From Casuarina equisetifolia (Eukaryota; Streptophyta; Magnoliopsida; Fagales; Casuarinaceae), in contig CM052355.1 in assembly GCA_028551475.1 (NCBI GenBank), positions 20,983,580 through 21,047,579 on the forward strand: a stretch of 64,000 bases of DNA. Reading direction: 5' to 3'. Shown here one piece after another: positions 13,376 to 23,450 of this stretch. Position 1 is the stretch's first letter; every line of letters starts with the position of its first letter. The notes beneath the pieces are model-generated. The model saw only the letters and a list, made by a program, of their open reading frames with translations, ran no database searches and was not told the origin of the DNA. A program made the translations under genes and the position numbers.

Positions 13376-15299
13376 TAAAGAGAGAAAAAGCAAAGTTTTC
13401 AACAGTTTTTATAGTAAGGGTAGTTCTGCCAACATCATAATGGTGTACCCAACTTCATCTTGGACTTGGTAAATTTAGGCCATATAAAAAACTACCATCA
13501 AAGGTCTAGTTCCATTTAAATGAGCATAAAAGTTATAAGGAGTAATCCAATCAATTCAATAAATATTCCCATGAATTTATAAAATAACATTTTAACAAAT
13601 GACATTAATTAAGTTAATTAAATTAACATTTACTCATCATAAAAATATCACTATTATATCTTGACATGTACCTATCCATTAGCTTCTTGACAAAAAAACT
13701 CTTACATAGTTTCCTCTCCAAATTCCACCATCATTTACTCATACCATATTTGGGACTCTCCTTCCAAACCCCACATTACATGGGTGCGTTCTTATTCAAA
13801 ATTTCCTTAAATTGGAAGAATATGTCGGCTATACAAACCCACTTGAATGAATTAGTTTCAAACTCATAATGAGGAAACTCCAATTGTACCTTAGTTTATT
13901 AAGTTTGTGACTCATGACTGCCTATGGCTCTTGTTAGTTATTCTTATTTTACTCTTCAACAAAGTCCATTTTGTGATGACTTGACTATTTTTAAAGACCA
14001 TTTAGCACCTAGCCTTTGGTCAATATTAGGTCAACCTAGATCTTTTCTTGACTACTCTTTCTTTCTCTTTCACTTAGCTCTTCCTCTTTCAAGCGCTCTC
14101 TTGCTTAGGTTAGTAGATTAAGAAGCAAAGGTAGGGCTCCTAAATTTATATACATATGTACAAGGGATCTAATGAGTCATGTTCATTCATGAATACATGG
14201 CCAACTTTGGCCACCAACCACTCATAACTCCCCATATATAAATGGGAGAAGGAATGTTCCTTGAAACATCCTATTACCTATTCACTTTCCCAGAAGCTCT
14301 ATCAATGCAACCTTTTTAGTACAAGACTCACATTAGGTACTTCCCAACAACCTAACCAACCATTTCTCTTCCTTATTTGGGTATTAAATACTCATATTAA
14401 ACCTTCTCAGCTAGCATCCTAGTTCATCACATGGTAACTTTTTGTTGCATCATTTAAATCCAAACAATTATTGCAATAAAGGCTCCCAACAACTATATCT
14501 AATAGGGGTGTCTCTTTGACTTGCATGTACTCCCTCATTTTGCATGCACATGTCTCTTTGTGCATAAACATTTGTGGTTTGCCCTCCAGGTGGCTTTGTT
14601 ACACCTATTGTCTGCCCTATAGGTGGCTTCCCACCTTCCATGCTATTGTCCTAACTTCTTTACGCAATTGAAGGCTATAGGTGTGTCCTATCCCATATGC
14701 ATTTATATTTCATCTCGAGGTAGCATTGCACTTACTTGGCTCCTTTTGTCCTCCATATGCCAGATGCAATGCCACACCTTCATTCCTTACTCCCTCACAT
14801 GAACCTTTGGTCTTCGTTACTTGTATGGATGTCTTTCATGTCACTCATTTAATCTAATAATAGCACCTTTGAGCTTCTAGCTTCCCTAATTGCCTGTTGT
14901 ACATTTCACTCCATGTAGCTCATCTCGTTAGCATTGCCACAACCCTTAGCCACTTAACTTGCATCACTCCATCCATGTTAAATGATCCAGCCATGAAAAT
15001 TTGGCTAGTATTAGTGTTAGTTGAATGCCCTTTTGAACCCCAATTCTCATCATCCCTCTAACATGTCCTTTAGCTTGATTACTTCCCTTTGGCTGCTCAA
15101 TTCAATTACTTATCAATTCCATCATTCTCTCCATTCAAGCCATAATCTCATCAAACTTCCAATTTATCTTTGATTCTAGCCTAACCACTATGGCTTCCAT
15201 CATTTTATCCCCTTTCTCTAACACTAGATTGATACAATTAAGATTTAGGACTAACTTATAAAGCAATTAGGTGATATGGCACCTCTTTTGACTAAAGAA

Positions 15300-17130
15300 A
15301 TTCCCCTTAGTTAATGGGCATCTTTGTTTCTCTTCTTTCTACCTATTGTTACAACACACACAAAATAACACATAATAAAGTTTTTATTCCTAAACCTTAC
15401 AAGCACAATCAGTTTTATGGAAAGGGAATGGAGATCTCAACAATGATTTTCCTCCAATATGTTTGATCTTTTTTATTTCCCAAAAAATTAGTCTTTATAG
15501 AACCCTAGCAAAACAAGACCCTAGCTTATATAGAAATGGGCCTAGTAAAAAACGTTGGATTGGACATAGCCCACAATCCATAACATTTAACAATCCAAAA
15601 CTTAAGAAAACAATCACATACTAAAATAGACACATTACATAAGGATTACACATTACTAAGCTTACAAGTCTATAACAAAACATTTTTGGTGGTGGAAAAA
15701 GGGAACATAAAGGGAGGACCAAAGGTGCCATCAAATGATGTGTTAATGATTGGTCATCAAGGAAAACTTATTTTTCTTCCTTAAACTTGTGTTTGATAAT
15801 GAAAAAGAGGATTTGTTTGAAGGAACCTAGACCTCGAAAGGGTATTTAATTGAAATTGTTGGATAAGAACCTTTAACGTTTCTCATTACACTTTATAAAT
15901 GACTATTTATTTTAGTCATAGAGAAATAAGGCATGAAGCTATAGTATCACTTATAAGCATGGGTGACAATTAACTTAAACAACACATAAAAGCTAAGCTT
16001 TGCTCCATTGCTTCCTAATCTAATCAACCTACTTTGATTGATACTTATATGCATTACTTTTACTTGACATTCATCTTCTAATTAACTACCTCACACAACC
16101 TTATTGCTTGACTAGAAGTAATTGCTACTATTCTATGCACTCCTTAACTATGAAGACAGAATATGCTTATGCTAATTTGTCCTTTTTTGTAGTTCAAACA
16201 TGTTATGGCCTTAAATACATGGTCATAATAGGTTTGTTTTTACCTAAACTACCTTATTTTCTAGGACTACTTGATTTATGCAGTCATTGTATTTTGGAGG
16301 CCTCTTCCATACTCCCCTACATTGTGTTAATTCAAATATAAAGCATTGTGTATTTGGGGAAAGACTAAGTAGATTCATGTGTGAATTGCAAATGTGTTAT
16401 AAAGGGCAATTAACATATATAATAACAACTTCAACAAAAAGTTCATCAATTTACAAACAAAAATGGATAAGGACACAATCATATTGCATTCATGATTCAC
16501 AACCTTCCTTATAAGCTTAAGCAAGCACCATGTAAGATAGCATGAAAGTAGCTAAACATTAAATGTTAAGGAGCAAAGTTTGTTATAACTTGACTTAGAA
16601 AAGATGAAGAAGGTGTTGTAGCTATCTTAGAGGTGGTTGCTTGCCTTAAGTAATGTCAATAAGGAGGTTTTCTACAAATGAATTAAGGAGTAAGCTATTG
16701 CATAGCTTGCTCAACAAGTATGGAAATAGCAACAACAAATATATAAGATAGCAAAACAAAATAAGTTAAGTGTAAAGTCTTAAAAGCTCAAAAACTGTTT
16801 TAGGTATAGAAATTTAAGTAAAAGAAAGGGTGCATTTTGGTTTAAGGTTGTGAGATAAAGTTTGTAGACCATTTGTCCATAATTATAGTAAAGAATATTC
16901 CCCTTTTCCCATGAATGTAGTCTCCTTTTGCCTAACCAATTGAAAATGTCTTATTATCTACTATGTTTTGTGTCGCTAGTCGTGTTCTTAGCCTAAAACT
17001 CAAGTCATTAGCCATTTAACCTTAAGTAACTAATTTGTTGGTTTTTTAATCTAACAAGTTAATCAATAACATTAGAAGACCCTTAACAAACTTGAACAAA
17101 TCCATAGGACAAACTATGTTAAGTGCTAAA
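15300..17130. other. Intergenic, no gene recognised
   Basis: AT-rich sequence without a convincing reading frame. The first several hundred bases may be the decayed 5' LTR of the outer gypsy element, since they lie just beyond its gag start, but I could not place an outer boundary. Confidence 0.5.
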
Positions 17131-17268
17131 CCATTAAATTAAAATATTTAAATATGAAGGTTAGTTTTAACATATTTAATTTGGGTCTCCATTAGCCTAA
17201 ATTTACTTCAGGCTCCCATGAGCCCATAACAGCCCATCGCACTTTTCAAGCCAATGCCCTTGCCCACT

Positions 17269-17610
17269 CAAGCCTTACTACAATGCTTAGATGTCCCTTC
17301 AACCCTAGTGTGTTGTTTATGTGCTAGGTTGTTCCCTTTATGGTTAAACTTAGAACATGGGATTGACCTTAATACCATTTATTATGTACTTTAACTATTG
17401 AGTCAAAAGACTTAGGCCTAAAGGTTAGTCATACAAAAATTTTAATTAAATATCATCACCAACTTGGGGTTTTATAAGTTCTCAAGCCCTACTACGACGT
17501 TTAGATGCTCCTTCAACCCTAGTATGTTGTTTATGTGCTAGGCTATTCCCTTTGTGATTCAAACCTAAGACATAAGATTGGTCTTAGTGTCATTTATTGT
17601 GTTTGAATAC
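17269..17610. repeat. Two direct copies of a 120-130 bp repeat
   Basis: The segment beginning near 17269 and the segment beginning near 17481 share long runs such as CCTTCAACCCTAGT, TGTTTATGTGCTAGG and TTATTGTG at about 210-bp spacing. Sequence just before them (17150-17215) and after them (17755-17830) is also mutually similar, so the local unit is larger and partly decayed. No coding capacity. Confidence 0.6.
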
Positions 17611-17744
17611 CATAATAGTTACTTAAGGTTAATGTCATATTAGTTACTTAAGACATTAACCTTGAGTTACTAATGTCTAAGTCTTAAAATGTTTTAAAAC
17701 TAAAGTCATTAGCCATAAAATGTCTTATTATTATGGTATTCAAA
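17602..17744. repeat. Nested inverted repeat (fold-back)
   Basis: The outer arms are a perfect 16-bp inverted repeat, 17602-17617 (TTTGAATACCATAATA) against 17729-17744. Inside is a second perfect 12-bp inverted repeat, 17625-17636 (AAGGTTAATGTC) against 17652-17663. Together they could fold into a branched hairpin of 143 bp, as seen in small fold-back or MITE-like elements. No target duplication could be assigned. Confidence 0.7.
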
Positions 17745-17889
17745 AAACTTAGGTATGGAGATTAGTCTTAAAACATTTTATTTGAATACCATCGTAAACT
17801 TGGGCCCCCATAAGTTCAAGCCTACTATGAACTCCCAAAAGTCTATAATAACAATTTGTCATCATTTGAGATCATCATGCCAAAAGTCT

Positions 17890-18755
17890 TATTTGAACAC
17901 CCTTACCAGGGTTACGGACGGCAACACCAAGACTGGTACATGCCGTGGTTACAAAACGAGTGACGGGTTGATTAATGGTGAAATCGTGGAATAACCAAGC
18001 TTTTGTTTCTTCTTAAGACGCCCTATCTTGTAAGCTAGCAAGGAAGTAAGGCAAAGATCGAAAACAAAGCAAGGGCAACAACTGAAAAGCAGAGTCTGGC
18101 CTCATTCGAGGAAAAGCCAGGACCTCCTAGACAAAAGTAACACCGGGGTAAAATGATCCCCTTCATTTTAGGTTAACTTCCCCTATATATTGATGCTTCC
18201 TGTACATACCCGGCAAGACAACGTGAGGTTGCCGACTTACAAAAGATCACTGTCAATGTACTCTAAATAAGACAAGTTTAGAAAAGCTTCGGCCAATCCG
18301 AGTTCAGACTTTTGACTTTAATCTATGATAAAATAAGGCTGCTATCCAGCGTTGTGTAATGGAGTGTCACAAATTCGAAACATTTTGTTTCTAGAGGATG
18401 AAGGAAGAGCAGCAGAGTTCGATGACCCTTAGCTTGCAGACCATGTATATGAAACTCCATCCTCTCTACATATAGGTGTGTATGTACAGAGGCTGTTGCC
18501 ATTTAGTAGATGGATCTAATCTTGCTCCATGGATACAACGAACTTACTGTTTCTACAATACACAATCAAATATTTTCGTCACGAACAAATTTGTTTTTGT
18601 ACAAACGATGTGTATATACACACACAAATAGATAACTGTAACACACCATAAAGAAACATGCGATCTACATCCACAAAAACAAATATCATATATAAATAAC
18701 AAATGAACTCCAATAGAAAATTAATTCAAACATAATTCGACAAGAGCTGAAGCTT
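17890..18755. other. 3' flank of the remorin gene, no gene recognised
   Basis: The base composition is less AT-rich than the repeats to the left and looks low-copy. The last 100-350 bases before the remorin stop probably include its 3' UTR. I see no reading frame that I can identify. Confidence 0.5.
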
Positions 18756-21700
18756 TCAGCCTTTGAAACAACCAAGAAGTTTGCTTGGACCAGTTCCAGT
18801 CGCACGGTATTTTGCAGCCGTTTCCTCAGCTTTGAGAATATCTTCCCCACGTTTGGCTTCAATAACCGCCCTCTTCTCTTCTGCGGCCTTATGGATCATG
18901 GCTATTTTGTTTTTCATTTTCTCCACATATTCCGCCTTCTTCTTCTCCAAGTTTTCCTATTCACATCCAACTTTTATTACTAAAAAGCTATGCGCAAGTT
19001 AAACATGAAGCTTTCTCTTAGTTGTCTCTGTTTTCAATGCAAGCAATTCTGGTACCAACAGTGGGTAAACGTGATCTGCTTTTGCTCCTTCATTCACGTT
19101 TTCACCATTTTAAAAGTCCAAATCATAGAAAAAATCCAATTTTGAGAGAGAGAGAGGAGTCAAAGAAACAGATATTAGTGGCCAGAGTAAGATTTAAAGT
19201 ATAAAACACCTCACATCCTTTTAAGTTTTTCCAAGCTCTTATCATAATAGAGTACTACAAAGAATGTGATTAGAGAAGAGAGGGAGAAAATGGATATGTG
19301 AGTAGATGGGTCCACATGCTTAGGGATAGTTTCATCAATGACAAGAATGAATGAAACAATTGGATACCCAAAGTGGTGTTTATTTGAAAAATTAAAAATT
19401 CAAGGCATGGCAATAGAATTACATTAACTCCTACAAGATACGTTTTACAATTTCCAAATATTTTGTATAACTAGTATACTAGTAAATACTGAGCAATAGT
19501 AGCTCGTTAGGTTCTCAGAAGATCTTTGATGAAATGAATAGTATGCATACCTCAATCTTTTTCAACTCCGCTTCTACAGAAGCTTTCTTGCTGTTCTCCC
19601 ATGCCCCAATAGCAGATAGCTTTTTGTGTGCCCTTATCAATGGTTTGAATAAAATTTTAGTATGCACGTAAAAAAGCTAAACTACATGGAAAAGGAAAAT
19701 TTTAACTCCAGTCTAATCTAATTTTCTATCCTAGACATAAGCAATCAAAAAATAAAATAAAATCAATTTTACTTCCAAGCAACAATTACCATTATGTTCT
19801 TTCTCATGCATATGAATACTACCTTTGCTAAACCCCCATGCCATGCAAATGTCGAAAAGTGACTTTCAAAGCTACTAAATTTTATCTTTAGTGTAAAATT
19901 GGTAATGGATATTAACTTGGGTGATGATTCTTCTGAAACAAGGACAATACTCTTTGAAAAAAGGTATTCTCATGGCCGGTACAAATTGTTAAATCGAAGC
20001 TGAAACAAGCTTGATGAAACTGTTGAAAACAAAATCTGATTAGTGAGTTAAAAATTCAGTTGGTTCACAAACATGCATTGTGATTCACTCAAGCATAGTA
20101 TTATAACTAATTCAGTCACAACCAAAGTTTTTGGCACCGTCACACATCAACTTCATCTCCTTACGCCAAACATGCTCTGTAAAATTGATATTTTTGGGCC
20201 AACCATATTCACACAAGATGGCAACAAGAAATTGGCGGTTCCTTAACTATGAAAAACTGGATCAACTTAACTTAAATACTAGAGGCTTTGTTCAGAAGTT
20301 TATTATCATTTCTATGGTTGCCTATTGCATTGATTTTACCTTGTGAATCTAAGAAGTATAATGGAAAACAAGAAGGGTTGCTTCTTGCTCTCTCTATCTA
20401 TATATAGATATATTTCACTATTCAAATTAATAATTATTTTTTAGTAATAATTGGGCATGAGATATTGTATGCACTCAAGAAGGCTCTTACTTGTTCTCTA
20501 CTTTTGACTTTTCACTTTCTTCCCATGCCTTGATTAGTGATAACTTCTTCTCTGTTGAAACCCTTGCAAGCACAGTATCTGAAGAAGGATCAAAATAAGT
20601 GTATTTATCCAAAGATGAGCTACATGGTGGAGGTACATGGAAAAGGAAAGGAGCAATAATATATGACATTACCTCGGTTGGTTGAACCCTCGGCACTCAC
20701 CTGTTCAATAGGCTCAGGAGCCTCTGGCAAGAAAATTTAGTATTAGAAAATTGGGAATCCTATAAACACTGCAAGTATTAAAGTTGAATTCAAGTGCTGA
20801 TAATAGGAAATTGTGGACAAAGTAAATTTAAAAATCCATCAGGAGGTTATAGAAATAGGAATGCTGCAAATAATATAGACATGTTTTTGTATAGAAGTGT
20901 TATTCTGTACCTGCGTAAGGCAAATGTGTCTCACTTTATTTACCCTAGTAGCTATTAAAAGGTACATTGATTTGAATAAGGAAGGTGAAAACCTAGACAC
21001 TTGGTATATAGGTCTAGGCCATTAAGACAGAACCTGTTAACTCCTGTCTCAATTTCCTCTAACATGTTATCAACGTTACATGCTTCTCTCTCCCCCACCC
21101 TCCAAAATGGGAGGGCAATATCACCATCACTTGCGAGAAGCATCAACTTCTTTCTGTTACTAGGGAAATTTATTTGTTTTATTTCCCTTTTGAGCCGTGT
21201 CTAAGAACCTATCACTTCTTGCCTCCTGCAGCATGATTCGTTCTCTTCTTCAAACTTAGTATGACTACTCCTTACATCTGGAAACGAGAAAATATAAAGC
21301 AGTCGATCGTTATCCTGGGCCTCACCTCCTAGACACTGTCCGCCAATCTGGGCCCCCTCTTGTGTTCAAGGCTTCCTCTGCTCCTCTGAGCTCAACCGGC
21401 TATCCTTTGGTCGGAACCGGATGTCCATCCACCCTAATGCCTACCGCATGCCTGATGGACTTCGACTTTGGTGGTAGCTCATCGCTGCTTGCTTTTGCCT
21501 CCTCTCACAATTTCGTGATTCCAAGGATTGACTTTTGAAGTTGTTCAAAATTGTCAAATCTGTCATCAGTTTGTCAAATCTGACATCTATTTCTTTCCTA
21601 TCCTTTTTCAGTGCTTCCTTCATCTTTGAAAGGCGTGTTTCTACGTAGAGTTCCAACCCAAATAAAGTAGCCCCTAATTTGTGAATTGTTTCTGCCATTG

Positions 21701-23213
21701 CCTGTTAGCGGGCTATTACCGCCCTCCCCATGGGGTAGGATTTCATCTCTTTGGTACCAATTGTCATGCTCAACGAATTATGGGCCTGCCGTTGGAGCTA
21801 AAGTGAATTTCGAAAGCAAAGAAGCAACTAGATTAGAATTAATTCCATACAGAATTTTCTTATAAGAGACAGTTACACAAAAAACTCACAAGAATGGGAG
21901 CCTAAATCATTCTTACCAATGCAGGCTATAGCTTAGGTTTTTCATCTCTTCAGAAAACACAATGCCTATCCTTCTCCCTGCTACTTATTATGCAGTCTAA
22001 TACGTATTCTAGTATGGGCAGGTTTGGAATTCTAAAATAACTAAGTTTTAGACTGATCGGATCCTAAACTCCCAAAAACTGGGTTTCTAACTCCTATATT
22101 AACTAGGTTTTAAGCATTCTTTCCAAATTATTCAATCACTTTTATTTAAAACAAGCTTAATATTAACTAGTAATGTAACTTAATTAAATAAGCTTCAATT
22201 TTAAGCCTCCCGGCGTGACATTCTACCTGTCACCTTCCGCGTCTCAACAATCCATCGAAAATTGGCAAGCGCCTTTAGCCGAATCCTGCGTCTTGCTCCT
22301 TTCTGGGCCCAACCACCGGTCCATTCACAACACCCATCAATTTCACTGTCTCTCTTACTCCCACGCATCAGCACATTCCCCAGCCCACGCTCATGCGCCA
22401 TCGCGCGTCGACCCGTTACCCCCTTAAGAAGTTTTTACTGAACGACATCATTGAAGAATGGAGAATCCTTGTAAACGACAAGGACGTACTCCATTTGATA
22501 CCCCCATAAAAGGCAGGACAATAATACAAGATTTGAGTAGTTTAAGATTTCAAGACATTAACTCAATCAAGTACTAAAAGATACCTACGAATATAGTTTG
22601 CTGTAAGAAATCACATAAAAATATCGGTGCAGGAGCTTCTTATTCTGTAATTTTTCTTGTACTTTCTTTCCATTTCTCATAAACCAAACAGGCGTGAAAC
22701 CCATACCAAAAGCAGTTTATCAGAAAAAGACAGACATCAGACCAAAACGTAAACGTAAAATGGCATGAATTGTACAAGCAAGAAACTTAGAAATGAAAAA
22801 TAGATTCTTTTTTTTGCTTTCCGTTTCCTTTCTCATCAAGCAAGCAGATAAAGAAGTTTAAGCTGAAAAATAATTTTTAAATAAGAAAAAAGAAGAGAGA
22901 GATTCTATTACTTTCAACCTCGGCGAGCGCTTTGGGTTCATCAGGCTTCTCTGCAAGAGGAGATGGGATTACGGGTTAAGAATTTTGAGGTGAAAAGATT
23001 TGCAAAATAAGAAAAAGTAATAAAGAGAGATTATATTACTTTCAACCACGGCAAGTGCTTTGGATTCATCAGGCTTCTCTGCAGGAGGAGGTGGAACTGT
23101 GGAATTCTCCTCGGGGACATCTTTGGACACTGGTTCAACTTGTTCAGGTGGCGAGGTGGTGTAGGGTCGGAGGTCAATTCGGCGTCCTCCTTTTTGGGTG
23201 TGTCGTCTGCCAT
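18756..23213 (-). CDS. Remorin, six exons, with a one-base frame problem in exon 1
   Basis: Remorins are plant-specific proteins anchored on the cytosolic face of plasma-membrane nanodomains, with roles in cell-to-cell movement and defence. The exons, read right to left, are 23213-23040, 22950-22912, 20723-20673, 20578-20491, 19632-19551 and 18956-18756. All junctions are GT-AG and phases agree downstream of exon 1. The N-terminus (MADDTPKKEDAELTSDPTPP) and the Pro-rich stretch (VPEENSTVPPPPAEKPDESK) are typical. The C-terminal coiled-coil remorin domain is intact (LIKAWEESEKSK, AIGAWENSKKASVEAELKK, KMKNKIAMIHKAAEEKR, AAKYRATGTGP) and ends LLGCFKG with the usual anchor Cys. The two halves of exon 1 are in different frames: 174 nt is present where 175 would give a continuous 211-residue protein. 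As read, translation would stop after about 80 residues. A recent pseudogene and a sequence error in the Pro-rich tract are both possible. Confidence 0.93.
21185..22447 (-). mobile_element. Ty3/gypsy LTR plus gag fragment in a remorin intron
   Basis: The segment 21762-22447 (686 bp) begins TGTCATG and ends ACGACA on plus, with TGTC...GACA termini typical of an LTR. Directly to its left is a primer-binding-like stretch (minus: TTGGTACCAAAGAG, near the tRNA-Met type). A minus-strand gag start follows (MAETIHKLGATLFGLELYVE, then a Lys/Glu-rich helix) and fades by about 21.2 kb. No second LTR was seen. It is a truncated fossil within the 2.2-kb intron between the duplicated micro-exon and the third exon of remorin, in the same orientation as the gene. 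Confidence 0.7.
22912..22950 (-). other. Duplicated 39-nt in-frame micro-exon of the remorin gene
   Basis: The exon encodes KPDEPKALAEVE and is a near copy of the end of exon 1 (KPDESKALAVVE, 23075-23040). Similarity extends both ways: upstream CTCCTCTTGCAG matches the coding CTCCTCCTGCAG of exon 1, and the donor GTAATAGAATCTCTC matches GTAATATAATCTCTC. A tandem duplication of about 130 bp therefore turned coding sequence into a splice acceptor. The exon is phase-symmetric, so inclusion or skipping keeps the frame. Use of the exon is inferred from splice sites only. Confidence 0.75.
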
Positions 23214-23450
23214 GAATTGGCTAAATTCGGTAACCTGCAGAGAAGCTTAAAGGTGACAAATTCTGTGAAGAAGAGAAGAGAAGGGAAGAGAGAGTGAGAA
23301 AAATCGGTTGGTTGGGATATCGTGGTTGGCGAGTGAGAGGGAGGGTACTGTTCTAGGATGTAGCTGGATGATAGGTACAATTGGCCTATTATGAGTTGGC
23401 ACATTATGAGAGAGAGAGAGACGAGGGGGCAGCACAATGAAGAGAAAACT
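23214..23450 (-). promoter_or_regulatory. Remorin 5' UTR and proximal promoter
   Basis: The sequence upstream of the remorin ATG is pyrimidine-rich on the coding strand, with a (CT)n run near 23405-23422. CTGCAG before GTTACCGAATTTAG near 23232 could be a 5' UTR splice acceptor. No TATA box was placed with confidence. Confidence 0.4.

Larger units (their letters stand above)
1430..15300 (-). mobile_element. Ty3/gypsy retrotransposon fossil (chromovirus-like), broken and nested
   Basis: Minus-strand remains of a Ty3/gypsy element. Recognisable parts, right to left, are a gag start and primer-site-like stretch near 15.1-15.3 kb, gag-like sequence near 13.7 kb, protease near 5.4-5.76 kb, reverse transcriptase near 5.0-5.3 kb and 2.15-3.2 kb, and RNase H near 1.44-1.79 kb (for example QPIVYFSYSSKRKNEALSTY). 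Pol is split by an insertion at about 3202-5001, and gag by a second gypsy element at about 6726-13375. The left end stops about 200 bp past the MYB stop codon, with no integrase or 3' LTR, so the element is truncated. It is heavily decayed with many breaks and is old. That the gag near 13-15 kb and the pol near 1.4-5.8 kb belong to one copy is an inference from strand, order and family. Confidence 0.7.

Noticed and set aside
18763-19204. Plus-strand frames over the remorin 3' exon and adjacent intron
   Set aside because: They are antisense shadows of the remorin C-terminal exon and low-complexity intron sequence.
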